Below, piece by piece: positions 19,537 through 28,733 of a stretch of 32,669 nt of DNA. Under the pieces are notes generated by a model that saw nothing but the letters and a program-made list of their open reading frames with translations, was not told the origin of the DNA and made no database searches. This DNA is from Clostridiales bacterium. Lineage in GTDB: Bacteria > Bacillota > Clostridia > Oscillospirales > Acutalibacteraceae. A program made the position numbers and the translations under genes. The stretch is from NCBI GenBank assembly GCA_019415925.1, contig DXYG01000004.1, positions 1 to 32,669 on the forward strand. Direction: 5' to 3'. Every line of letters begins with the position of its first letter. Position 1 is the stretch's first letter.

Positions 19537-22500
19537 TTAGTGGCGAGCGTTGTATCTTGCTCTGCGTTTTTTGCGCTGATTTCTGTCGTAGAACATATAG
19601 CCTGCAACAGCCAGTACGCCTGTGCCGAGAATTCCAAGACCGATAATCAGGAACATATTCATTCCGCTTCCGCTTGCGTTCGGCGATACAATCAAGCCGT
19701 CAACATAGCTGAACTCAGTGGAATATTTATAATTTCCGTCACTGTTTACGTAGTAACCGTCGGCGTTTTTGGTGTATCCGTCGGGAGCGGTTGAAACATA
19801 TTCGGAGTTGAGCGGGAATGTAACGTAATTGACTGTATTGTTAATTGAATAGCCGCCTGCGGGTGAGTATTCAAAAATGCAGTAAATCTGAGTTGTTGAA
19901 GTACCGTTTAAGTAGTTGTCGGAAGCAACCCAGCTGCTGCTTGCAGGGTCATAAATCGAATCTCCGTTCCGGTAAATTGGCAAATCGCTGAAAACAGCCG
20001 AGCCGTTTGTTATGGTCTGAACGGTGATTTTATCGCTGTCATTTTTGATTATATTCTCAATCTGACTTTCCGTAAGATTTGCCGACTTTACCTTGGCAAG
20101 CGCAAATTTTGTACCGTCGGTATTCGTTGTTGAATTACTCTGGTCGGTTTTGTTTACGGTAATTGAAGCCTTTTCGGTTGTATTGCTGAATGTAACTGAC
20201 TTTACGGAATCTCCACTGAAGCTGTCGTTTGTGTAGTAAGCAACGGTATTGCTGTTAATTTCAAGCTCGCCGTCGTTATCTGTTACGGTAAATTGCAGAT
20301 AATAGGTTGAAGAATCAGTGGTGTAGCCGATTCCGTCATAGGGCTTTTCATAAAGCTTGAATCTGTAAACGCCTACCTCGCTGAACGTAAGAGCGTCGCC
20401 GCCATTGAAGGTAACTGTTCCTTTATCGGCAGAAGTTGCAGATGTAGCCTTACCGCTCATATCTACGCCGTTTGTAACCGAGGAAGCGTCAAGTCCCTCA
20501 AGCACGAATTCAAACTGCGAGCCTGTGTAATTTTCGCCGTCAAGCGTTTTTGTAACGGTAATTTCGCCCTGACCGTCGCTCTGAATGTTCTTGAATTCAG
20601 CAGTGCTTACCTTGCTTGTGATTGTACCCGAAATATTGTTGTTACTGCATCTGTAGCCCTCGGGTACATTCTCGGTAACCATATAGGTTGCACCGACGGG
20701 AAGTCCGTTGATTGTTACCGTATCACCGGGTGAGAACGAAATTGTGCCGTCGGCAGAATAAATATCTGTTGAAGTCGAGCCGCTTGTTACTGTGTAGTTG
20801 AGCGGATATGCCTTATAGTCCGTACCGCCGTTTACGTCAAGCTTAACAGTATAGCTGAAATCACGGTCGATTGAAGAAGTGATATTTTTATTCTCTTTAT
20901 TAAACACCTGTTTTGTAAGCTTAAGCGAGCCTGTGTTGAGCGTATTGACGTAGTGGAGCAGAAGCTCGGAGTTTTCGTCGGCATTTGTTCCCTCAAGGGT
21001 AAATTCCGCCTTAGTTGATGCGCCGAGTCCAAGCTGAGTACCCTTTGCACTGTCAAACAACGCCCATTTTATGCTGTATCTGTCGGCAAGCGAAACAACA
21101 GAGTTCGACTCAATTCCGCTTTCGTTTACAGTCATCGTACTGCCTGTTTTAAACCGGCTGACAAAGTATGCGCTTTCCTTGTCCTTAAGACTGAAAGAGC
21201 CTTTGCTGTCGAGTGCTTTTGTTGAAGTATTGCCCGATTGGTCGGTATATGTGTATGTCTTGCCCGACACGCTTTCGGATGTATTTGACGAATAATATGA
21301 GAACGTGTCGTTGTCGTAAACAGCCTGAGCCAGAGTGCTGTTGTTGATTCCGTCGGCAACAACCTCTTTGTCAACCTCAAGGTTGTTTGTAACGGGAGTC
21401 ATTGTAAAGTGCACCTGGAAGTTTGACTCGATAAGACCTCTTTCCATATAGAATACCGTCATATGGTATGTCTTGTTCGGATTGAGAGTCTGTCCGCCGT
21501 AGAATGATTTTGAAACTGAGCCTGAGGAAGTGCCTGCGGTTGAAGTGTAGGTGTACAGCTCAGCCTTGCTGTTTACAATGTTATAGACATTGCCTGTTGC
21601 GTCAACTGTCTTTAATGAGCAAATCTCGCTTGAGGTGGTTTTTGCAGTATTGATTGTGAACTGCGAAGCACCGCTCAGTGCAGAAACCTTGAATTTGAAG
21701 AAGTCAACCGAGTTGCCGTCTTTCATCTTATAGCTTACGGTAGCATAAGGTGAAATGTAGGTATCAACGGGATTGCCCGATGAATCGGTTTTGTTCCACG
21801 TCTTAAAGTAGAGATTGCTGTAGCTGTCCTTTTTAATCCAGATTTCATCTGAGGGAACAGCCACTTTTTCGGTAGTGTCGCTGTTGAAGTCGTTGTACAC
21901 GAAATCCGAGGTTGCAGTCATTGTGCTGAAATCGATAGTACCGCTTGAGAATTTGTGGTCGCCGCCGAGGTCGAGCACGAGCTGTGAGTTGCCTTCATCA
22001 TCGCTTATGTATACCCAGAGGTCATCGTCACCCGAGAAATCAAAGGTTACGGGATCGGACGAGGTAGAAATCGTTGAATTTCCGCCTGTGATGCCCGAAG
22101 ATGAATACTTCCACATTTTACCCTTGTAGTCGGATAAATTTAAATTTGTTCCCTCTGTAGGATACTGATTGCTCCAGCCGCCGTTTGCCGAGGTGAGAAT
22201 AAAGTAAGGATAACTGCTGTAAGTGCTGTAATTAATTACGTAGCAGCCGTATGAGTTCTTGCTTAACGCTGTCGGCGAGCCTGTGTCGCCGTTGCCGTAG
22301 CCGTAGAATGCAACGGTGCCGTAATCTGAAGAAATCCAGATTTCATTTTCGGGAACGGTAATTGTTTCGCCCTTTTTCAGGTAACCGCCCTCGGGAACTC
22401 GGAAGTCAATATCAAGTCTTATGCCAAAGCCGTAGTCAAGCGCATCGTTTCCGCTTCTTGATTGAGAATACGTATTACTTTTAGCATTAATGCTTGCAAG

Positions 22501-24588
22501 CGGCGTTGTCGAAAGCGAATTACCGCTGTAGGTGTAAGCTTTGCCTGTCTTATAATCTGAAAAAGCTAAGGTGGATGTTTGATTTGTCCAGCTGCCTGCA
22601 GCAGAAGTCAGGATAAAGTTCGGATAATTTGAAATAATTGATGAATCAATAACAAAGTATCCGTATTTATTTTTCAGCGCCGCAGGTGACTCAGAATATT
22701 TGGAAGCGTCGCTCCACGCGTGAATTGCAACCTCTGAATAAGATGTTGAAATCCAGATTTCACCATCGGGAACGGTAATTGTATCGCCGACAGAAACTTT
22801 GGAATCGGTTAACGTCTGACTTTTTGTAGCTGATGTATTGTTGAACGGATAGATACCAAAACCAACGGTATCGCTCAATCCGAACTGCGAGCCGCCGTCG
22901 GTTACGGCATAGCTTGAGCCCTTGCCGTAATTTACGGCTTTCGGCTCTGTTCCGTCCCACGTAAAGTAAACGTTGTCGGAATTTGACTTGCTCTGATTTG
23001 ACACTGTGCCGTCGCTGTTACGTTTACCGCCGCCCGATGAGTCGAACGAGTATGTTGTAACACCGTTTTCATCAGTTTCGTATGTAAACGGGAAGTATGA
23101 ATCAAACACTTTTGCAAGCTCGTTGCCTGTTCCGTTTGCAGTGCCGTTTGTAAGCCACGCAGAATCAAAAAGCGGAACGCCGATAGTATTGCCGTCGGTT
23201 GTTGCGGCTGTGAGCTTGTTGTTGGAAAGACTGTTTGACGTAAGTCCCATAATGGATTTCCAGTAGCCGCCGAGCCCTGCCGAGTTGTTAATTACATTTT
23301 TAAAGTTGGTATAGTAATTGTCGCCATAGTTGTTGAAGTTACCGAAATATAGCGGATATTGCCAATTATTGTTCTGCGTATAGGTCTGAAGTGCGCCGTC
23401 AAGCGTTTTGAACGGCTCCCACGCAGCTTCAAGAGTAGCATTGCTGTTATTAAGGTATCCGTAAGTTAATTCATTATCTGAAAGATAATCAAAATACGTA
23501 GCCTTGACTCCGTAAACCTTGGTGCTGTCAAAGGTGTTGGGAATTCTTGAGGACTGTGCAGGCAGATTGTCAAAGGTTGTCCAGTAGCTTGCGCTGTCCA
23601 TAATGTAGAGAGGCTGAGCGTCACTCTGCATTTTCAGGTTGGAAGAAGCACCTATGGTATTGCTCAGGTTCGGCTGAAATCTGAACGTTGCGTCTACGGG
23701 AACCTTTGCATAGAAATAAGTAACGTCATTTTCATTTTTCACATCAGTCATCGGAACAGTTACCTGATAAGCGTCGCTTAAGTCGTATGTAACATAAGCG
23801 TAAGTCCAGCTCTTGTTGTACAGATAAACCGTTTTGGTTGTTGCCGAAATATTCGTGCCGTCGTAGCTGTACTTACTGATTGAGATATTTCCGCTTGCGT
23901 CCAGATAAAAGAGATTCTGACTTGCGCTCATAGTGGAGATATTTGCCGCCGCCGAACTGACTGTTTTAAAGGTTGTGTTGTCAAAATAAGCAACACGGTT
24001 GCTGTCGTAGACAACATCAAGGTCAGCAGACTGCGACGTTCCCGATGTGGCAAAGATGCAGTGATTGTACGCCTTGTCAACATCGTAGTAGTAATAGTTG
24101 CCGTATGCAGTCATCTTAGGCTTGTTATCCCAATCCCTAAGCCTGTCGGTACTGCTGTTATAGGCGTAGATATACTCTCTGTCCTTGCCTTCAGAGCTGC
24201 TGTAATACTTTTTGGTAATAATTCTGTATTTACCGTCAGCAAGATTTCTTGTCAGCTCCATAGGATAATCACTTGCATAAGCCTTGAGCGTCATTGTTTT
24301 TGCAGAGGTTACGTCGGAGGGAACTACAGCCTTTAGCTGATTTTCCTTGCCTGACGATACAAACGTTACAGACGAGCCGCTGTCAAAGCTTGCTGTGACT
24401 GTTTTACCCTGCCACTCGCTGTTTGAGGAAATGTCAAGGTAAATTGTTCTGCCGGCAAGACTTGTTGCCGCAGAAACAGTGAGTGAAAATCCGCTCACCA
24501 GACATACGGAAATCATCATAGAAAAAGCGAGCACAAGCGACAGGCTCTTTCTGAAAAATCTTCCGGTTTTTCTGATTGCGCTATACAC
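19537..24588 (-). CDS. Large fibro-slime/Cna_B adhesin, probable pilus tip protein
   Basis: A 1683-aa surface protein. Signal peptide about 1-41. Residues 40-330 resemble starch-binding CBM26-like modules (YYYYDVDKAYNHCIFATSG, then TSQSADLDVV). Three related segments contain EIWI followed by a Tyr-rich patch (about 611, 749, 917). A fibro-slime domain has DDDLWVYISDDEGNSQLVLD (about 850) and TVFYMERGLIESNFQVHF (about 1043). At least three isopeptide Cna_B/FctA-like domains follow (about 1200-1600: LKLTKQVF, ITVTKTLDG, ITVNKTDQS). The C-terminus is VSPNASG (1634-1640), a hydrophobic helix and RKKRRARYNARH. The GTG start overlaps a short leader ORF. Context suggests a pilus tip adhesin that binds glycans. 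Confidence 0.85.
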   Translation of the reverse strand: MYSAIRKTGRFFRKSLSLVLAFSMMISVCLVSGFSLTVSAATSLAGRTIYLDISSNSEWQGKTVTASFDSGSSVTFVSSGKENQLKAVVPSDVTSAKTMTLKAYASDYPMELTRNLADGKYRIITKKYYSSSEGKDREYIYAYNSSTDRLRDWDNKPKMTAYGNYYYYDVDKAYNHCIFATSGTSQSADLDVVYDSNRVAYFDNTTFKTVSSAAANISTMSASQNLFYLDASGNISISKYSYDGTNISATTKTVYLYNKSWTYAYVTYDLSDAYQVTVPMTDVKNENDVTYFYAKVPVDATFRFQPNLSNTIGASSNLKMQSDAQPLYIMDSASYWTTFDNLPAQSSRIPNTFDSTKVYGVKATYFDYLSDNELTYGYLNNSNATLEAAWEPFKTLDGALQTYTQNNNWQYPLYFGNFNNYGDNYYTNFKNVINNSAGLGGYWKSIMGLTSNSLSNNKLTAATTDGNTIGVPLFDSAWLTNGTANGTGNELAKVFDSYFPFTYETDENGVTTYSFDSSGGGKRNSDGTVSNQSKSNSDNVYFTWDGTEPKAVNYGKGSSYAVTDGGSQFGLSDTVGFGIYPFNNTSATKSQTLTDSKVSVGDTITVPDGEIWISTSYSEVAIHAWSDASKYSESPAALKNKYGYFVIDSSIISNYPNFILTSAAGSWTNQTSTLAFSDYKTGKAYTYSGNSLSTTPLASINAKSNTYSQSRSGNDALDYGFGIRLDIDFRVPEGGYLKKGETITVPENEIWISSDYGTVAFYGYGNGDTGSPTALSKNSYGCYVINYSTYSSYPYFILTSANGGWSNQYPTEGTNLNLSDYKGKMWKYSSSGITGGNSTISTSSDPVTFDFSGDDDLWVYISDDEGNSQLVLDLGGDHKFSSGTIDFSTMTATSDFVYNDFNSDTTEKVAVPSDEIWIKKDSYSNLYFKTWNKTDSSGNPVDTYISPYATVSYKMKDGNSVDFFKFKVSALSGASQFTINTAKTTSSEICSLKTVDATGNVYNIVNSKAELYTYTSTAGTSSGSVSKSFYGGQTLNPNKTYHMTVFYMERGLIESNFQVHFTMTPVTNNLEVDKEVVADGINNSTLAQAVYDNDTFSYYSSNTSESVSGKTYTYTDQSGNTSTKALDSKGSFSLKDKESAYFVSRFKTGSTMTVNESGIESNSVVSLADRYSIKWALFDSAKGTQLGLGASTKAEFTLEGTNADENSELLLHYVNTLNTGSLKLTKQVFNKENKNITSSIDRDFSYTVKLDVNGGTDYKAYPLNYTVTSGSTSTDIYSADGTISFSPGDTVTINGLPVGATYMVTENVPEGYRCSNNNISGTITSKVSTAEFKNIQSDGQGEITVTKTLDGENYTGSQFEFVLEGLDASSVTNGVDMSGKATSATSADKGTVTFNGGDALTFSEVGVYRFKLYEKPYDGIGYTTDSSTYYLQFTVTDNDGELEINSNTVAYYTNDSFSGDSVKSVTFSNTTEKASITVNKTDQSNSTTNTDGTKFALAKVKSANLTESQIENIIKNDSDKITVQTITNGSAVFSDLPIYRNGDSIYDPASSSWVASDNYLNGTSTTQIYCIFEYSPAGGYSINNTVNYVTFPLNSEYVSTAPDGYTKNADGYYVNSDGNYKYSTEFSYVDGLIVSPNASGSGMNMFLIIGLGILGTGVLAVAGYMFYDRNQRKKRRARYNARH

Positions 24589-24640
24589 CTGCTCTCACAT
24601 CCTTTCCGTACGCCGCACTTGCTATAAAAATAGCTCTCAT
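24581..24640 (-). CDS. 19-aa leader ORF upstream of the adhesin
   Basis: ATG at 24638-24640, preceded by GGAGAG six bases away, encodes MRAIFIASAAYGKDVRAGV and stops at TAG (24581-24583), eight bases past the adhesin GTG. The stop-start overlap and strong ribosome binding site suggest translational coupling: ribosomes ending here could restart on the adhesin, whose own site is weaker. Not a signal peptide; could be an unconserved chance ORF. Confidence 0.45.
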   Translation of the reverse strand: MRAIFIASAAYGKDVRAGV

Positions 24641-24683
24641 TTTTGTCTCTCCTTTATAAACTTTATAAATACAAATATAAGGT

Positions 24684-24714
24684 ATAGTTTTTAAAACTAT
24701 TCTACGTCATTATA
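24684..24714 (-). promoter_or_regulatory. Pilus operon promoter region with palindrome
   Basis: TATAAT on the minus strand (24709-24714) lies before a perfect palindrome ATAGTTTT-T-AAAACTAT (24684-24700), which would overlap the first bases of the transcript. I find no good -35 box at 17 bases, which hints at an activator or an alternative sigma factor. Confidence 0.45.
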
Positions 24715-25108
24715 ATAATCACAAACAATGGCGAATACCAATATTGTGAAATCAAACAGCAAAATTTATCCAATTCTTAAAGATTAAACATATTATATAA
24801 TATTTTATTGCTTTATTAAAGTCGCAATGTGCACAAATCTGAGATTATTTTTTGGTGATAATTAACAGATTTTTTCAAGCGTTTGTTTGTAGCAAAATTT
24901 TATTTTTTAAAGGGGTAATTTATTGAAACATTTGATTATTTGCGACTTTTTATCTGCAATATTGCCTTTATTATTTACAAAACTGCAAATTTCGTCTTTT
25001 AGTTTTACAATTTATTTACGAACGAACAAAAATTATTAGTCAATTTAGCCAAAGGATAATTGATACTATATTGTTGTTATTTCAATTTATCAGCGTTTTA
25101 CATTGAAG

Positions 25109-25139
25109 AAGCGCCGCCCTGCTAAACAGGACAGCGCTT
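25109..25139. terminator. Hairpin, possible terminator
   Basis: AAGCGC (25109-25114) pairs with GCGCTT (25134-25139), with CCTG/CAGG inside. The T-run is poor. It may end a transcript leaving secA, some 450 bases downstream of its stop. Confidence 0.35.
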
Positions 25140-25321
25140 TGAATACATATTAATTTGTACCGCTTTTAGTAAGCAAAACGATAATTTAGTCGAGTGCCTC
25201 GACGGGCAATTCGAGTGGAAAAGTCGGATTGTTTGGATAAAACGGTTGCCCGAATTATAGATTGATATATCGGTAACGTTTTTGTGAGCGACGAGGGCGT
25301 CGCTCGCTACGATTTTGCACT

Positions 25322-25480
25322 AACGTTTCCTTTACAGTCGTAGGGACACGGCGTGCCGTGTCCGTGTTGACTATCAAACGCAACCAAATATATCGTCATT
25401 ATATTAACAAACAAACCTTTCCGTAGGGGACGGCTTCCCAGACGTCCCATTCACAAAAATTGCATTGAAATTTTTGTGTG
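25322..25480. repeat. Composite palindromic repeat, right copy
   Basis: Reads AACGTTTCC, TTTACAGTCGTAGGG, the GGACACGG palindrome, GTGTTGACTATCAAA, ACAAACAAACCTTTCCG and TAGGGGACGG...GACGTCCC. The same order on the minus strand is found at 17564-17720, with scattered differences in the AT-rich middle. The two copies are inverted and bracket the pilus operon. Confidence 0.7.
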
Positions 25481-25584
25481 GACACGGCACGCCGTGTCCC
25501 TACGTCAACGTTGCTATAATTCCACCGACAAATTATGGTTTAGCGGAATAAAAGGGATAACCATAATTTTTAATTGACAATTGT

Positions 25585-28455
25585 TTACTCATCTCTGCCG
25601 CAGCACTTCTTGTACTTTTTGCCGCTGCCGCAGGGGCACGGGTCATTTCTGCCGACTTTTTTGCCCTTTCTTACCGTCTTGTTGGCGGTGTCTGTTCCGT
25701 CGGAAGAGGTCTGCGTAGGCTTTGCAACCTGCTCACGCTTTAATGCAACCTCAACCGCATTCGGCTTGGGCTTTTCCTCGCCGTTGTTAATCATTACCTG
25801 ATGAGCCGCCGCAGCCTGCTTTTCAGCCGCCTTTCTTGCAGCCTCAATCGCCTCCTGGCGCTTCTGCACCTCATAAACACGCTTGGGCATAATGAGCATA
25901 AGCTTTACTGTGTCCTCACGGATATTCTCAATCATCTCGTCGAACATATCAAAGCCCTCAAGACGGTACTCAACAACAGGGTCGTGCTGACCGTAGGAAC
26001 GCAGTCTGATACCCGCCTTGAGCTGGTCCATATTGTCGATATGGTCCATCCAGTAGGTGTCAACGCTCTTGAGAAGATACACACGCTCCATCTCACGGAT
26101 TGTGTCCGCTGGGAGTAACTCCTCATTCTCTTTCATAAGTGCGAGTGCGTCGTCAACAATCATCTGCTTGATTTCGTCTGCTTCCATATCATCAAGGTCG
26201 TCAAGGCTTAAATCGTACTTTTCATCGTCTGTGATTATCCAACCCTTGTAGTAGTCAACAAGGCTCCGGTAGTTCCAGTTTTCCTTGGGTCCTTCGGGCA
26301 GGTAGTGCTTGATTGACGTGTCAATTGTATCTTCAAGCATTTTAAGCACTGTTTCGTGCAAGTCCTCGCCGTTAAGCACCTGGTCACGCTGACCGTAGAT
26401 GATTTCACGCTGACGGTTAAGAACATCGTCGTACTGGAGAACGTCTTTACGGATTCCGAAGTTGCGAAGCTCCACCTTCTCCTGTGAGCCTTCGATAATG
26501 CTTGAAAGCATCTTGTTTTCAATGGGCATATTCTCGTCTACGTTCATACGCTCCATCATAATCTTCATTCTGTCACCGCCGAACAGACGCATTAAATCGT
26601 CCTCGGTTGACAGGAAGAAACGGCTTACGCCGGGGTCGCCCTGACGTCCCGAACGTCCACGGAGCTGGTTGTCAATACGGCGTGACTCGTGACGTTCCGT
26701 ACCGATAATCATAAGACCGCCTGCTTCTCTTACCTGCTCTGCCTCGTCTTTGATTTCCTCTTTATATTTAGCGTTCAGCTCCCTAAACGTCTTTCTTGCG
26801 TTGATGATTTCCTCATCTTCGGTTTCAGCGTAGCCTGTTGCTTCCTCAATAAGCTCCTCGGGAAAGCCCTGCTTGCGCATTGAAGCCTTAGCCATATACT
26901 CAGCGTTACCGCCGAGGATAATATCCGTACCACGTCCTGCCATATTCGTTGCGATTGTTACCGCACCAAGCTTACCTGCCTGAGCGACAATCTCAGCTTC
27001 CTTCTCGTGCTGTTTAGCGTTGAGAACGTTGTGCTTTATGCCGCGCTTTTTGAGCATTTTAGAGAGGACTTCCGACTTTTCAATTGAAATTGTACCGACA
27101 AGCACCGGCTGACCCTTTTCGTGAGCCTCGCAGATTCTGTCGATAACTGCGTTGAACTTTCCTCTTTCGGTCTTGTAAACCGAGTCGGGCAAGTCCTTAC
27201 GGATAACAGGCTTGTTTGTCGGAATTTCAACAACGTCAAGCTTGTAGATTTCCTGAAACTCCTCGGACTCTGTCTGTGCAGTACCCGTCATACCCGAAAG
27301 CTTTTTGTAAAGTCTGAAATAGTTCTGGAACGTGATTGTAGCAAGAGTTTTGCTTTCGCTCTGTACCTTTACGCCCTCTTTTGCCTCAATAGCCTGATGA
27401 AGTCCCTCGTTGAAGCGTCTGCCGTACATAAGACGGCCTGTAAATTCGTCAACGATGATAACCTCGTCGTCCTTTACAACGTAGTCAACGTCGAGCTTCA
27501 TAACGCCGTTAGCCTTGATAGCCTGATTTACGTGGTGCTGAATTGTTAGGTTTTCGGGGTCTGTGAGGTTTTCAATGCCGAAGAATTCCTCGGCTTTCTT
27601 AACGCCGCTCTGTGTAAGAGTTGCAGTTTTCTGCTTTTCGTCTACAACGTAGTCGATGCCGTGCTCCTCGTAGTACTCCTCCATATCCTCCTTGGAGTCA
27701 AGCTCGGCAAAACGCTGGATTTTAAGAGTTTTTGCAAATGCGTCTGCTCTTTCGTAGAGGTCGGTTGACTTGTCACCCTTACCCGAAATGATAAGCGGAG
27801 TTCTCGCCTCATCTATAAGGATTGAGTCGACCTCGTCGACAATCGCAAATGCGTGTTCACGCTGAACCTTCTGCTCCTTGTAAACGACCATATTGTCACG
27901 CAGGTAGTCAAAGCCCAGCTCGTTGTTTGTTCCGTATGTAATGTCGGCGTTGTAAGCCGCTTTTCTCTGCTCGTTGTCAATCTCGTGAGTGATAAGACCG
28001 ACGGTAAGACCGAGGTATCTGTAGAGCTTGCCCATCCACTCTGAGTCACGGCGAGCGAGGTAGTCGTTGACGGTAACGATATGAACGCCGTTGCCTGTTA
28101 AGCCGTTGAGGTATGCAGGGAGGGTAGCAACAAGAGTTTTACCTTCACCTGTTTTCATCTCGGCGATACGTCCCTGATGAAGAACGATTCCGCCGATAAC
28201 CTGAACGGGATAGTGCTTCATACCGAGCACCCTGTAGCCTGCCTCACGGCAGACAGCAAATGCGTCGGGGAGAATATCGTCTGTAGTTTCGCCGTTTGCA
28301 AGGCGTTCCTTTAGTATTGCAGTCTGGTTTTTCAGCTCGCTTTCGCTCATTGCGGCATACTTGTCCTCAAGAGCAAGCACCTTGTCGCAAATTGGCTGTA
28401 CACGCTTGACCTCTCGCTTGCTGTAGTTGCCAAACATAGCTTTCAAAAAATTCAT
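25585..28455 (-). CDS. secA: Preprotein translocase ATPase SecA
   Basis: SecA drives Sec-dependent export at the membrane. The 956-aa protein has the DEAD motor with MKTGEGKTLVATLPAYLNGL (Walker A) and VDEVDSILIDEARTPL, the preprotein cross-linking region, NMAGRGTDIILG, the ESRRIDNQLRGRSGRQGDPG motif, and a C-terminal SEC-C zinc site GRNDPCPCGSGKKYKKCC. Some extra length lies in the linker before that tail. AAAGGA precedes the ATG. A single gene, with repeat-rich gaps on both sides. Housekeeping SecA1-type, because the zinc tail is present. Confidence 0.97.
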   Translation of the reverse strand: MNFLKAMFGNYSKREVKRVQPICDKVLALEDKYAAMSESELKNQTAILKERLANGETTDDILPDAFAVCREAGYRVLGMKHYPVQVIGGIVLHQGRIAEMKTGEGKTLVATLPAYLNGLTGNGVHIVTVNDYLARRDSEWMGKLYRYLGLTVGLITHEIDNEQRKAAYNADITYGTNNELGFDYLRDNMVVYKEQKVQREHAFAIVDEVDSILIDEARTPLIISGKGDKSTDLYERADAFAKTLKIQRFAELDSKEDMEEYYEEHGIDYVVDEKQKTATLTQSGVKKAEEFFGIENLTDPENLTIQHHVNQAIKANGVMKLDVDYVVKDDEVIIVDEFTGRLMYGRRFNEGLHQAIEAKEGVKVQSESKTLATITFQNYFRLYKKLSGMTGTAQTESEEFQEIYKLDVVEIPTNKPVIRKDLPDSVYKTERGKFNAVIDRICEAHEKGQPVLVGTISIEKSEVLSKMLKKRGIKHNVLNAKQHEKEAEIVAQAGKLGAVTIATNMAGRGTDIILGGNAEYMAKASMRKQGFPEELIEEATGYAETEDEEIINARKTFRELNAKYKEEIKDEAEQVREAGGLMIIGTERHESRRIDNQLRGRSGRQGDPGVSRFFLSTEDDLMRLFGGDRMKIMMERMNVDENMPIENKMLSSIIEGSQEKVELRNFGIRKDVLQYDDVLNRQREIIYGQRDQVLNGEDLHETVLKMLEDTIDTSIKHYLPEGPKENWNYRSLVDYYKGWIITDDEKYDLSLDDLDDMEADEIKQMIVDDALALMKENEELLPADTIREMERVYLLKSVDTYWMDHIDNMDQLKAGIRLRSYGQHDPVVEYRLEGFDMFDEMIENIREDTVKLMLIMPKRVYEVQKRQEAIEAARKAAEKQAAAAHQVMINNGEEKPKPNAVEVALKREQVAKPTQTSSDGTDTANKTVRKGKKVGRNDPCPCGSGKKYKKCCGRDE

Positions 28456-28733
28456 TGTTCTGTTCCTTTCTGTGTATGTGTTTTAATACTTAATTTCATA
28501 TAAAATCTGTACGGATGTATTAATAATAACGTAGGGAACGACCCCTGTGTCGTTCCTATATAAGTTAGATGAATGTCAGTTAGGAACGACACAGGGGTCG
28601 TTCCCTACATTTTTTAGTTGACTACATTGCCGTAGGGGCGACTCTATGCGGTCGCCCAAAACGTAGCCGATACATCAATATAAAATCATCACGCAAACGT
28701 TTACATTTAATTAATTCCGAATTCCGAATTAAT
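28456..28733. other. Intergenic region between secA and the PBP gene
   Basis: No gene. It holds the second copy of the 28-bp inverted repeat (28531-28608), a CCGTAGGGGCGAC/GGTCGCCC hairpin (28630-28654) and AT-rich flanks. The secA promoter must lie here or within the repeats; I could not pick a convincing pair of boxes. Confidence 0.6.
28531..28608. repeat. 28-bp perfect inverted repeat, second copy
   Basis: Arms 28531-28558 and 28581-28608 are identical to those at 5861-5888 and 5910-5937. The 22-base loop differs. Perfect arms at two sites with unlike loops suggest recent copying or strong selection for pairing. Confidence 0.8.

Larger units (their letters stand above)
24716..25584. other. 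Non-coding region between pilus operon and secA
   Basis: About 870 bases without a credible gene. The first 380 are very AT-rich. An imperfect hairpin AAGCGC/GCGCTT lies at 25109-25139. From 25195 there are repeats: CGAGTGCCTCGACGGGCAA (inverse of 127-143), GCGACGAGGGCGTCGC (25288-25303), a composite palindromic unit (25322-25480), a second GGACACGGCACGCCGTGTCC palindrome (25480-25499), and a copy of the 135-195 AT-rich repeat (25527-25577). Confidence 0.65.

Noticed and set aside
27121..27549. 142-codon plus-strand frame within secA
   Set aside because: Antisense shadow of a conserved SecA region.
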